Shown: in pieces, positions 54,915 through 63,660 of the stretch | Layout: every line of letters begins with the position of its first letter | Numbering within the stretch: the stretch's first letter is position 1 | Origin: Evansella caseinilytica | GTDB lineage: Bacteria; Bacillota; Bacilli; Bacillales; Salisediminibacteriaceae | Length of the DNA stretch: 64,000 nucleotides | NCBI RefSeq assembly: GCF_900107275.1 | Contig: NZ_FNPI01000008.1 | Coordinates: 62,001 to 126,000 of the forward strand | Reading direction: 5' to 3' | Program-made: the position numbers and the translations under genes | Notes under the pieces: generated by a model | What the model saw: the letters and a program-made list of their open reading frames with translations, nothing else | Told to the model about the DNA's origin: nothing | The model's database searches: none

Positions 54915-55020
54915 GTGCGTTCAAAAAGGAGGAAACCCGATATTCGCAAATAACGAAGCTTGCGTGTAAAAAAGATGTGACAACACAACGACGACAGTGT
55001 TTTCCTGCCTTTAAAAACAT
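54915..55020 (+). repeat. degenerate repeat remnant upstream of the LXG locus
   Basis: Left end GTGCGTTCAAAAAGGAGGAAAC is well kept; right end TTTCCTGCCTTTAAAAACATTG is diverged. Confidence 0.45.
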
Positions 55021-55466
55021 TGCCCGAAAAATAAACATAAGCCGCACAACGTATATCGTGCAGCTCGTAAAAGAAAATCGACACAAATTTTTTAGTGCCG
55101 GTGGTTTTTTTGCCAGAACGCATTATTAAACACCCGACACAAGGAAATCTTCTTTTCTATTGAACCGCTGTTTCTTTTTCTTAAAGAAGTGCGTGCTATT
55201 TATATTCCGCATTCCCTGTTTCATGCCATTCATATGTTTTACCTCTTGTGCTACTTTATGGTAAATAGCAGATTTTGCATTGTCAATCTATTTCTCCATC
55301 ATTTTACAAAATACGCATATAGAACCATGACAAATGGTTTATTTCAATCTTACCTTTTCGATAATCTTCCTATATCACGCGAATCCTTTCTTCCTTTTAG
55401 AGATCGTGATCAATGGAGTGAACAGCAAACAGAAATAAGCTGTCAGCACCCGTAGTAAAAAATATA
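55021..55466. other. non-coding gap
   Basis: AT-rich, no frame with a ribosome site in either strand. Nothing recognised. Confidence 0.35.
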
Positions 55467-55503
55467 AAAAACCTGTCTCAGCTATTACTGAATACAGGTT
55501 TTT
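55467..55503 (-). terminator. bidirectional terminator after mpg
   Basis: AAAAACCTGT pairs with ACAGGTTTTT around a 17-base loop; T-runs on both strands. Confidence 0.75.
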
Positions 55504-55558
55504 TATGAATGCAACAAGAATTACCGCCGCTGCCAAAAACTTTTTTTTATAGAACAGT

Positions 55559-56179
55559 TTATTTGCTTTTTCTCAACCTTGAAACGAAAGGATTGCCGCC
55601 AATCCAAAAACGCCACGGGTATTCCTTTGCTTCGCCGCTGTTTTCGATGCCGATTCTCGGACCCGTAATGACTTCGAACGACTCTGGTTCCCAGCCTTCC
55701 GCAATCAAAAGCGGGGGGTGTGTCAATAAGCGCCCGTAATCAGTTGGATCAATTCCAAGCGCCTTCGTTAATTTTCCCGGTCCGTTTGTCAGCTCCGTTT
55801 CTTTCTTCATCCGGTTACGGCGAAGATGCATGAGCTCCCGGCCTTCATAAGGCTCCACCGCCCTGATCAGCACCGCCTCTGGATGTTCCGCCGCCCCGCT
55901 TACAACATTTACAAGGCAATGGGTATGCATCGTATATGTGTATGTATGCCCGGGCGAAGCATACATCATTTCCGTTCTCGCCGTTCTGCGATCATTGTAA
56001 CTGTGCGCCGCACGATCTCCAGGACCGATATATGCTTCTGTTTCGACAATAAACCCGGAAGCTGTACCTGCAGACGTTGTCTTAACAAGAAGTTTTCCTA
56101 GTAAATGACGGGCCAGTTCCAGCGTCGGCATGTGAAAAAACGTTTCCTCCACTGGCTTATACTGATTTAAAGTCACCAC
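55559..56179 (-). CDS. 3-methyladenine DNA glycosylase (AAG/Mpg family)
   Basis: 206 residues. Excises alkylated purines in base-excision repair. Marks: LARHLLGKLLV, the catalytic Glu/His region IVETEAYIGPGDRAAHSYNDRRTART, MYASPGHTYTYTMHTHCLVNVV, and GPGKLTKALGI. GTG start (56179 or 56176) behind GAGGTGAACC. Single gene with its own terminator. Confidence 0.93.
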   Translation of the reverse strand: MVTLNQYKPVEETFFHMPTLELARHLLGKLLVKTTSAGTASGFIVETEAYIGPGDRAAHSYNDRRTARTEMMYASPGHTYTYTMHTHCLVNVVSGAAEHPEAVLIRAVEPYEGRELMHLRRNRMKKETELTNGPGKLTKALGIDPTDYGRLLTHPPLLIAEGWEPESFEVITGPRIGIENSGEAKEYPWRFWIGGNPFVSRLRKSK

Positions 56180-56309
56180 GGTTCACCTCATCTATATATT
56201 TAACACGCACCATCGGGAGATTCGTGGTCCTCTAATATAAGCATGCACAAGTGCGTGGTATTCGTTAAATATGCTTTAGGGGTCTATTGGATTGCTTTGG
56301 ACTTAAGTT

Positions 56310-56640
56310 CAGGTATAATCAGCACTTAGCGTTCTCTTCCGGTGACTCGGAACCTCTTTTCTGGTACGATTAATCCTATTTGTTACCATTCGGCGGTTTG
56401 CGCAACCACTTTCGGGTATCATTAACCTCTATTCGTTACGGTTCAGCGGCGGCGGAACTCCATTCGGGCATAAGTAAGGACAGTTTTGGCTGCTTCGACT
56501 CCGGTTTTGTCCTCATGAACGCTTCTTGAGGACATTCGACAACTCTTCCGAACCCATTTTGTCCTCATAAACACTTCTTGAGGACAGTTCACCGTGCTTC
56601 GAACTTCACTTTGTCCTCATTATACTAGATTCAATATAAG
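56310..56640. repeat. 52-bp-period array
   Basis: Related motifs recur at exactly 52-bp steps: CTGGTA 56361, CGGGTA 56413, CGGGCA 56465; TTTTGTCCTCAT 56505, 56557 and (CTTTGTCCTCAT) 56609; (T)AAGGACA/TGAGGACA 56475, 56527, 56579. A weaker unit precedes at about 56310. In the right half, TGTCCTCA and TGAGGACA can form hairpins. Confidence 0.8.
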
Positions 56641-56719
56641 CTGGGATCGGTCATGATCTCCGCCATTTCTGAACTGAATTCCGCCTCCGTGCTAGGGACT
56701 TTCCCATCATTTTGATCTG

Positions 56720-56795
56720 CACATTTTGTCAAGTTCGGGAGTTCCCCTCCCCCCTTCCATTTTGAACTGCATAAGCCCGGTTCGGGAGTTCCAAC
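56720..56795. repeat. two-copy 47-bp repeat
   Basis: GTTCGGGAGTTCC occurs at about 56733 and 56780, each preceded by an ATTTTGA(A/T)CTGCA block. Confidence 0.5.
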
Positions 56796-56816
56796 GTCAT
56801 TTTTTCATCTGATTTT

Positions 56817-57145
56817 TCGTCGCTTACCCACTTTTCCCGTCTATGCTATCAGTTTCCCGTCGCTTCCTTACTTTTTCCGCCGAAATTAGGATTTTTCCCG
56901 TCCATTCTGATCATTTTCCCACCGATTTGATCCTTTTTTCCGTATCGTCGAAGTTCGAAGCATGTTTTCCCGTCGATTACGTCAATTATTCCGCTAGTGT
57001 ACAGCCTCATTCACTTTTGGTTCTTTTTTATCTTTCTCCAGTTAATTCCTGAACAGTTTTTTTACGTCGATTCCAATGTTTTCGTCAATTCCACAGTTTT
57101 TCCTGTTGATTCCAACAGCCTTTCCGCCAATCTTCTCTTTTTTCC
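56817..57145. repeat. degenerate 20-21-bp-period array (second locus)
   Basis: TTTTCCCGTC-like units at about 56836, 56856, 56877, 56897, 56918, 56940 and 56969, continuing irregularly (TTTTTTTACGTCGATTCC, TTTTCCTGTTGATTCC) to about 57145. Same consensus as the arrays at 30.2 and 62.4 kb. Confidence 0.7.
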
Positions 57146-57204
57146 ATCGGTCAGCAAATAAATACGCGCTCCCGGACTAAACAGCCGCCGGAGTTTCTCC
57201 TCCC

Positions 57205-58920
57205 TTATCTCTGATACTGGACACGATGGAGGTTGGCAAAGATTCCCCCTTGCTCAAGGAGTTCGTCATGGCGGCCTTGCTCTGCGATGCCTTCCTCGGT
57301 GACAACGACAATGCGGTCGGCATTACGGATTGTGGCAAGCCGGTGGGCAATCACGAGCGTTGTACGGTTCTTCGCCAGGTCGGATAGTGCCTGCTGGATG
57401 ATCATTTCCGTTTCTGTATCCAGCGCGGAAGTGGCTTCATCCAAAATCAGGATCGGTGGATTTTTTAAAAACATACGCGCAATCGCAATCCGTTGCTTCT
57501 GGCCGCCGGAAAGCTTTAAGCCACGCTCCCCGATCTGCGTTTCATAACCATCCGGTAAAGAAGCGATAAATTCCGTTAAATGGGCCCGCCTTGCCGCCTC
57601 GGCGATTTCATCGTCCCTTGCATCAAGCATTCCGTAGGCGATGTTTTCCCTCAATGTGCCGGTAAACAGGAAGACGTCCTGCTGGACAATGCCGATTTGC
57701 GAACGCAAGGATTGCTTTTTCATGTCGCGCACATCGATGCCATCGATGGTAATCGCGCCTTCATTCACATCGTAAAAACGCGGAATAAGGGAACATATCG
57801 TTGTTTTTCCCGCGCCGGAAGGCCCGACAAAGGCAACCGTTTCCCCCGCCTTGATGTCTAAATCTATTTCTTGCAAAACTGTTTTTTTATTCTCATAGCT
57901 GAAGCCGACCTTGCGGAAGGAAATATCGCCGCGAAGGAAATCAACGGCAACGGCATCTTTTTTATCCTTCACTTCCGGTTCGGAATCAATCATTTCTGTA
58001 AAGCGCTTAAAGCCGGCCATTCCCTTTGGATACAATTCCATCAGTGCACTGATTTTGTCGATCGGCTTAAACAGGACATTCACATACAGGATAAAGGCAA
58101 CGAGTTCGCCGTAAGACAGCTGGCTCGTAAAGCTCAGCCATGCCCCGTACACAAGAACGAGCAGAATAATAAAGCGTGTCATCATGTAAATGCCGGATAA
58201 ACTCGACGCCATCACTTTATACGACTGAATTTTTGCTTTGCGGAACTTTTTGTTCTCTTTCGTGAATCTGGAAATCTCAAAACGCTCATTCGTAAACGAC
58301 TGCACAACGCGAATGCCGGAGACACTGTCCTCCACCCGGGCATTCACATCGGCGATATCGCTGAACATTTGCTTCCATGCTTTATTCATTTGCAGATTAC
58401 AGAAAATAATAAGACCGATAAGAATTGGCACAATGACAAGTACAACAAGGGCAAGCTTGGCGTTAATCGTCAGCATGATCCAGAACGCCCCGATAAACGT
58501 CATGGCTGCTATGAACATATCTTCCGGCCCGTGATGTGCCAGCTCGCCAATATCGAAAAGATCGTTCGTAAACCGGCTCATAATATGCCCGGTTTTCGTG
58601 TTGTCAAAATAACGGAACGACTGCTTTTGCACATGCTGAAACAGTTCTTCCCTCATGTCTGTTTCAATGTTGATCCCTAATTTATGTCCCCAATAGTGGA
58701 CGATATACTGAAGCAGCGTGCTGAAGGCGTAGACGGCAAACAGCCCGATGCTCACTAATACGATGGTGGACCACTCTCCCGAAGGCAGAAGCGAATCGAC
58801 AAACCATTGCACCGCGAGAGGAAATGCCAGTTCTAAAACAGCAACAACAACGGCACAGCTGAAGTCCGCTGCGAAAAGCTTTTTATGTGGTAAATAGTAG
58901 TTCAAAAAACGTCGGATCAC
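57205..58920 (-). CDS. ywjA: ABC exporter half-transporter (YwjA-like)
   Basis: 571 residues: six membrane segments (about 1-310) then an ATPase with Walker A GPSGAGKTT, signature LSGGQKQR, Walker B LILDEATSALD and the switch His in VIAHRLAT. The N-terminal half closely follows B. subtilis YwjA (YYLPHKKLFAADF, WGHKLGINIETDMREELFQHVQKQSFRYFDN, AHHGPEDMFIA, DIADVNARVE). Lipid or drug export has been suggested for such MsbA-type proteins; the substrate is unknown. Probably homodimeric. Confidence 0.92.
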   Translation of the reverse strand: MIRRFLNYYLPHKKLFAADFSCAVVVAVLELAFPLAVQWFVDSLLPSGEWSTIVLVSIGLFAVYAFSTLLQYIVHYWGHKLGINIETDMREELFQHVQKQSFRYFDNTKTGHIMSRFTNDLFDIGELAHHGPEDMFIAAMTFIGAFWIMLTINAKLALVVLVIVPILIGLIIFCNLQMNKAWKQMFSDIADVNARVEDSVSGIRVVQSFTNERFEISRFTKENKKFRKAKIQSYKVMASSLSGIYMMTRFIILLVLVYGAWLSFTSQLSYGELVAFILYVNVLFKPIDKISALMELYPKGMAGFKRFTEMIDSEPEVKDKKDAVAVDFLRGDISFRKVGFSYENKKTVLQEIDLDIKAGETVAFVGPSGAGKTTICSLIPRFYDVNEGAITIDGIDVRDMKKQSLRSQIGIVQQDVFLFTGTLRENIAYGMLDARDDEIAEAARRAHLTEFIASLPDGYETQIGERGLKLSGGQKQRIAIARMFLKNPPILILDEATSALDTETEMIIQQALSDLAKNRTTLVIAHRLATIRNADRIVVVTEEGIAEQGRHDELLEQGGIFANLHRVQYQR

Positions 58921-59065
58921 AAAGGCATCCCCCCTATAGAAAGTTTAAAAGGCCGCTGGTCCGCAAACCTAGTTAGACAGCCTTGCCCGAAACACTGAAA
59001 ACAGCTATGAGTAAGGTTACTCACAGCTGGCAGGCGTCGCTTGCAGCATTCCTTTTATGCTTATC

Positions 59066-59221
59066 GTGTTTGTTCAAAAAGGAGGACATAACAGCGGCAA
59101 GAAGGTCTAGGCACGGTTGGCTCGAGCAGCGCAGCATACACAGAACGTACGTGAGCAGCGGAGAGACGACGCGGGCGGTGAGATTAGCAGGCGCTGTTTC
59201 CCGGACTTTTTGAACATCCTC
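59066..59221 (+). mobile_element. 156-bp MITE-like element, second family, best-preserved copy (B6)
   Basis: GTGTTTGTTCAAAAAGGAGG at the left, GCGGCAAGAAGGTCTAGGC inside, CCCGGACTTTTTGAACATCCTC at the right. Ends share GTTCAAAAAG in inverted orientation. Flanks TTATC and TTATA resemble a 5-bp target duplication with one change. Confidence 0.7.
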
Positions 59222-59407
59222 TTATATGTTCATTCATAATTGGATTATAGGGCCATTTCCTTATTTTATCAAGGAAGTCGGCTTCAATATTTGGGAATAA
59301 TAGCAGTCTATGTTTTTCACCAGATCTCGTAAATAAAGGAAAGCTTCCAGTCAAAAAGCCGTTTTACGTTACCTCTACCGCCAGCGAAGCTTTTCTTGAA
59401 CACAGCG

Positions 59408-59585
59408 AGGGGGGGCTGTATCAAAAGCCAAAACTATTTAAAAAAATATCAGGGTAATGGCTCCGCACGATGCACGTTCGATAGGAAAAAACCACTCCTA
59501 TCGGGCTTTTGAAAAGATGCAGCGGCTTCACTCATTACTTCGGGGGTGTCTCAAAAGGGAAAAAACACCCTTTTGAGACACCCCC
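59408..59585 (-). mobile_element. MITE-like element, reverse orientation (copy F)
   Basis: GGGGGGCTGTATCAAAAGCC at 59408, GGGTAATGGCTCCGCACGATG, CGGCTTCACTCATTACTTCG, and the hairpin GGGGTGTCTCAAAAGGG/CCCTTTTGAGACACCCC at the right. Mirror image of copy E. Confidence 0.7.
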
Positions 59586-59637
59586 ATAAAAGTTGAGAGA
59601 ATCGCTTGGGGCGACTCTCTTGATTTGTTATTATATA

Positions 59638-59901
59638 GAGCGTGTTCAAAAAGGCAATGGCTCCCGCACGATGCGCCCAATTCCGCCTAAGTGCTGCCCA
59701 TGTCCTGCGTCTGCGGTTACTCGACGCAAATTGACTCAATGAAGCACATTCAGGTTGCATTTGTGGGCAACGGCGGAATGTCGCCATCCTCCAATTCCGC
59801 TTAAGTACCACTCACGTCCTGTGAGTAACGCGGAATATCGCCATCCTGGCTCTGAGAACCCCACTGATAGCCAGCTATGCATCGGCTTCGCTCATTGCGC
59901 T
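59638..59901 (-). mobile_element. truncated MITE-like element, reverse orientation (copy G)
   Basis: Starts GAGCGTGTTCAAAAAGGCAATGG, then the long middle shared with the 360-bp copy (GCGTCTGCGGTTACTCGACG, TTGTGGGCAACGGCGGAATG). It ends at GCATCGGCTTCGCTCATTGC without the hairpin. Confidence 0.65.
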
Positions 59902-59929
59902 GTTCGGCAAGGTTCCAGGACCTATCGAC

Positions 59930-60835
59930 CTATCGTTTATGCTTCTTCATCACTTTGTGAAAGACATCCGGATAATCGGTGAACAATCCGGTTACGCCCC
60001 AACTCAAAGCGGTCTTCATCGCTTCTTCAGTGTTGACGGTATACGGATGAATAAGCAAGCCGTGCCCTCTCACAGTTTGCACGTATTCTTTGTTGATATT
60101 GGAAAAATTAGGTCCGACCCCGATGGCATATTGTTTGATCTGCTCCAATTGTTCATTTGCTTTTTTCCCAAGTTCAGGCCTGCTGATCAGCTGAACTAAA
60201 GGAATGTCCGGCTGGAGTTCATGAATTTTCAACAGGCTTTCCGGATGAAAGGACTGAATGATCACTTTTCCTGAACGGCCGTTCTCTCCGGTAAGATGGT
60301 ATTTTTCCATTAATTCCAGCAGCTTTTCTTCCATTCCCGGATAGGCTGCCGGCGATTTTGTTTCGATATAGTAGTTTGTACTGCGGCCGAACCGTTGAAA
60401 AATTTCCTCCAACGTCGGTACTTGCAGTCCAGCATACTCCGGCTTTGCTTTTTCCGGGAAGCTTGCATTGAACCACGACCCGGCATCCAGCTTCTTCAGT
60501 TCCTCCAACATGTAGTCCCTAACGTAGCCGCTGCCGTTTGTCGTACGGTTCACCGCTTGATCATGCATGGCAACGAGAACATCATCCTTTGTCATTTGCA
60601 GGTCAATCTCGATGTAATCGGCTTTCATTGCTATCCCCAGCTCATAGGAAGCGATGGTGTGTTCCGGTGCGTGGCCTGATGCCCCGCGGTGAGCGACATT
60701 GACAATTTTCCCCTCCGGCGCTGGCAGCTTCGCCTGAGCAGATCCTCCGGCAGCATTTGCCGCCGGAATCATCGCATGCATAACCATTCCAACTGCCAAT
60801 ACAGCCATCACCATCCGTAAAACTTGTTGTTTCAT
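59930..60835 (-). CDS. glpQ: secreted glycerophosphodiester phosphodiesterase
   Basis: 301 residues from the ATG at 60835 (GGAAAGGAGTGGATAAA upstream). Signal peptide ending AANAAGG, then a GDPD TIM barrel: [20 protein letters not shown] with catalytic His, [19 protein letters not shown] with metal ligands, IETKSP and [13 protein letters not shown]. Hydrolyses deacylated phospholipids, or teichoic acid glycerol phosphate during phosphate starvation, to glycerol-3-phosphate. Confidence 0.92.
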   Translation of the reverse strand: MKQQVLRMVMAVLAVGMVMHAMIPAANAAGGSAQAKLPAPEGKIVNVAHRGASGHAPEHTIASYELGIAMKADYIEIDLQMTKDDVLVAMHDQAVNRTTNGSGYVRDYMLEELKKLDAGSWFNASFPEKAKPEYAGLQVPTLEEIFQRFGRSTNYYIETKSPAAYPGMEEKLLELMEKYHLTGENGRSGKVIIQSFHPESLLKIHELQPDIPLVQLISRPELGKKANEQLEQIKQYAIGVGPNFSNINKEYVQTVRGHGLLIHPYTVNTEEAMKTALSWGVTGLFTDYPDVFHKVMKKHKR

Positions 60836-60996
60836 TTTATCCACTCCTTTCCTGTTTTCACCTTTCACTTTAACGGAGAAATGTAAAAGTGATTTGCTGA
60901 TAGTGTTAATATCATCCAAATCACTTTTAAAAACCTGTTAAGAATATTACTCCAAAAAAGGTTATTTCGACCTTTTCCGGCACAATTCCAAAACAG

Positions 60997-61221
60997 CTAC
61001 CCTTCAGTCTGTTTAACATCTCCTTTAGTATCTTTCCTATTCAGGAATATATTTATACATTTGGAAATCAGATCGGAAGCAGGCGGGATCGAAAGCCAAG
61101 GCAAGCGTGCCAGCATAACATAGCACTGGCTGTTGTAACAAGTAAAAGGTGCCCCAATCATCTTCCATGGAGGCACCATCATGACATGCTCTGTTACGTT
61201 TACTTTTGGTCTGGAGGTCAT
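60997..61221 (-). CDS. possible 74-residue protein
   Basis: An open frame MTSRPKVNVTEHVMMVPPWK... from the ATG at 61221, with GGAGGAG nine bases upstream. Two Cys (FTCYNSQCYVML), mildly hydrophobic middle, charged end. No family recognised; could be chance. Confidence 0.25.
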   Translation of the reverse strand: MTSRPKVNVTEHVMMVPPWKMIGAPFTCYNSQCYVMLARLPWLSIPPASDLISKCINIFLNRKDTKGDVKQTEG

Positions 61222-61316
61222 AGCTGCTTGCTCCTCCATGCCAGGTGTGAAGGGAACGTACCTAAGTTGGCGTTAACAGCCGCCCCCATAAGCGTTTTTT
61301 TAATAAAGCGAAAATG

Positions 61317-62192
61317 TTAAATCATGCGTTCCCCGTCATAGGAGGTGATAATCTTGTAAAGATCCGGCCGGCGATCGCGGAAAATTCCCCATTCAATCCG
61401 TTGAATCTCCAGCTGGTCAAGATCAAACTCGGCGACAAGGATCGTCTCTTCTGTCCGGTTTGCCTCGGCAACTTTATTTCCCTGCGGCCCGGCAATAAAT
61501 GAAGAACCGTAAAAGGTGATTTTCGAATCGTCGTCTTCCTCCAAACCGATCCGGTTGGAAGCGATGACGGGTACCAGGTTCGCCGCCGCATGTCCGAGCA
61601 TCACCGTCTGCCAGTGATCTTTCGAATCAATCGTATCATCGTGCGGCTCCGATCCGATGGCCGTGGGATATAACAACATTTCCGCTCCCATCAATGCCAT
61701 GCACCTTGCCGCCTCCGGATACCACTGATCCCAGCAAATGCCGACGCCGATTTTCCCATACCTCGTCTCCCACACTTTAAAGCCGGTATCACCCGGGTTG
61801 AAATAAAATTTTTCCTCATAACCCGGACCGTCCGGTATATGGCTTTTGCGGTAGGTGCCCATGATTTCCCCATCGGCATCAATGACCGCAAGCGAGTTGT
61901 ACCGCGCGTTGTTTTTCTTTTCATAGAAGCTGATCGGTAAAACAACGTCCAGCTCCCGGGCAATTTTTTGGAAATGGTTGACCGCTTTATTTTTATCTAT
62001 TTCCGATGCGTAAACGTAATACTCTGATTTTTCTTTTTGACAAAAATACGGCGTTTCAAACAGCTCCTGTAACAAAATAATCTGCGCCCCTTTATCCGCG
62101 GCTTCACGGACAAGGGCTTCCCCTTTTTCGATATTTTCATCGGCATTGCAGGAACAGCTCATTTGCGTTGCCGCCACTTTTACTTTTCTCAT
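61317..62192 (-). CDS. aguB: N-carbamoylputrescine amidase
   Basis: 291 residues of the nitrilase superfamily. Catalytic Glu43 (LLQELFETPYFCQ), Lys116 (TYRKSHIPDGPGYEEKFYF) and Cys153 (GICWDQWYPEAARCMAL). These motifs are characteristic of N-carbamoylputrescine amidase, which yields putrescine, CO2 and ammonia. ATG at 62192 follows AAAGGTGG. Downstream of aguA on the same strand, separated by a repeat and a 21-bp array. Confidence 0.94.
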   Translation of the reverse strand: MRKVKVAATQMSCSCNADENIEKGEALVREAADKGAQIILLQELFETPYFCQKEKSEYYVYASEIDKNKAVNHFQKIARELDVVLPISFYEKKNNARYNSLAVIDADGEIMGTYRKSHIPDGPGYEEKFYFNPGDTGFKVWETRYGKIGVGICWDQWYPEAARCMALMGAEMLLYPTAIGSEPHDDTIDSKDHWQTVMLGHAAANLVPVIASNRIGLEEDDDSKITFYGSSFIAGPQGNKVAEANRTEETILVAEFDLDQLEIQRIEWGIFRDRRPDLYKIITSYDGERMI

Positions 62193-62214
62193 ACAGACCA
62201 CCTTTCCTTTACTA

Positions 62215-62359
62215 GTGTTTGTTCAAAAAGATCGTTTTTTATCTTTTTGAACAAGCACGAAGCAATGGGTGGAGCCGATGCATTCTTTTCAGGCCGGCTG
62301 TGAGTGATTTTCTCGCAGTCGGCGCATCGTGCGGAACCATTGCCTTTTTGAACACGCTC
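62215..62359 (+). mobile_element. 145-bp MITE-like element with perfect 5-bp target duplication (copy H)
   Basis: GTGTTTGTTCAAAAAGATCG hairpin, AGCAATGGGTGGAGCCGATG, CGGCCGGCTGTGAGTG-like tail, GGAACCATTGCC and TTTTTGAACACGCTC. Flanked by TACTA at 62210-62214 and 62360-62364. Same length as copy C. Confidence 0.82.
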
Positions 62360-62370
62360 TACTAGCTTTC

Positions 62371-62580
62371 ACATTTCCGTCGTTTCCAGCGCATTTTTCC
62401 CGTCGATTTCGCCGGTTTTCCCGCCGGATGTTTTCACTTTCCCGTCGGTTTCAGCAGTTTTCCAGCCGAAATCTTCTGTTTTCCGTCGGACCAACTGTTT
62501 TTCCCGCCGGGGATCTACATGCCCGTCGTTCCTTCATATATTCGCACCGTTTCCACCATTTTCCCGCCGCCTGCTTAGTC
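62371..62580. repeat. 21-bp-period array (third locus, most regular)
   Basis: TTTTCCCGTCGATTT-like units with the CC(C) at about 62377, 62399, 62420, 62441, 62462, 62483 and 62503: seven units, spacing 20-22, mostly exactly 21. Lies between aguA and aguB. Confidence 0.8.
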
Positions 62581-62604
62581 GCCGTCCGGCTGTCGCTTGA
62601 AAAA

Positions 62605-63660
62605 TTATTCCGCCTGCTTTCGCCCTGCACCTATCGGCATTTGCTGCGTTGTACAATGGACGTTGCCGCCCTCTTTAATAATGGCCATGCCGTCGACGGT
62701 GCGGATTTTTCTGTCCGGAAATAATTGCTGCAATACCTTCTTCGCCAGCTTATCCGTTTGCTCCGCCGCTCCTTCGAATATAGGCAAAATGATCCCGCCA
62801 TTGACGAAATAAAAATTTAAATAGCTTAACGTTAACCGGCTTTCCTGATGCATTTGCTTCGGCGGTTGCTGAACCGGAACAACTTCCAGCTTCCGGCCGC
62901 GGGCATCTGTTTCACTTGCCAGTATCTCCAAGTTTTTCTTTGTGATCCGGTAATTGTCGTCACCCGGCTCATCGCATACCTGCATGATTATTTTTCCCGG
63001 CTCGGCAAAGCAGGCGATATTATCCACATGTCCATCTGTTTCGTCTCCTGCCAAACCGTTTTTCAACCAAATGATTTTTTCCACATTTAAAAAGCTTTTT
63101 AAATACGCCTCAATTTCCGCTTTGTCAAGGTCCGGATTACGGTTCGGGTTTAACAGGCATTCTTCCGTCGTTATCAACGTGCCTTCGCCATCCACATGAA
63201 ACGAACCGCCCTCCATTACGAGCGGTGCATCAAAGCGGCGAATACCGAAATGATCAAGCAGCTTTGCCGCCACTTCATTGTCTAAATTCCAAGGAGCGTA
63301 CTTTCCGCCCCATGCATTGAAAAGCCAGTTAATTCCCGCCAGCTCACCTTGTTCACTGACGACAAATGTCGGCCCGTTGTCCCTTAGCCAGGCGTCGTTG
63401 TGCTCGACAGGCAGACAGTCGATTGCCGGGTCATCAAATAAATCGCCGACTTGCTGTTGATCATCCGGGTTGACAATAATCGTCACTGGTTCAAACTCTG
63501 CAATCGCCTTAATTAACTGTACATAGCCATGGCACACGCTTTCGTAATCTTCCGGAAATACCATGGATTCACGGACCGGCCAGGAAATAAATGTCCGTTC
63601 GTGCAGCTCCCATTCCGCAGGCATTTTATATTTAAAATGTTCAGGATTCATCGGATTCAT
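62605..63660 (-). CDS. aguA: agmatine deiminase
   Basis: About 351 residues of the peptidyl-arginine-deiminase-like family. WPVRESMVFP, DAWLRDNGPTFVV, MEGGSFHVDGEGTLITTEECLLNPNRN, GDETDGHVDNIACF and the catalytic Cys near the end in GGNVHCTTQQMP. Converts agmatine to N-carbamoylputrescine for AguB. Start uncertain among GTG 63663, ATG 63660 and ATG 63651. Confidence 0.94.
   Translation of the reverse strand: MNPMNPEHFKYKMPAEWELHERTFISWPVRESMVFPEDYESVCHGYVQLIKAIAEFEPVTIIVNPDDQQQVGDLFDDPAIDCLPVEHNDAWLRDNGPTFVVSEQGELAGINWLFNAWGGKYAPWNLDNEVAAKLLDHFGIRRFDAPLVMEGGSFHVDGEGTLITTEECLLNPNRNPDLDKAEIEAYLKSFLNVEKIIWLKNGLAGDETDGHVDNIACFAEPGKIIMQVCDEPGDDNYRITKKNLEILASETDARGRKLEVVPVQQPPKQMHQESRLTLSYLNFYFVNGGIILPIFEGAAEQTDKLAKKVLQQLFPDRKIRTVDGMAIIKEGGNVHCTTQQMPIGAGRKQAE

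Noticed and set aside
55189-55455. 88-codon plus-strand frame
   Set aside because: No ribosome site and an Ile/Phe/His-rich composition typical of AT-rich non-coding DNA.
56505-56620. Repeat-spacer look of TTTTGTCCTCAT units, as in a CRISPR
   Set aside because: Only two or three imperfect units, spacers of about 22 bp that are themselves related, no cas genes. Treated as part of the 52-bp array.
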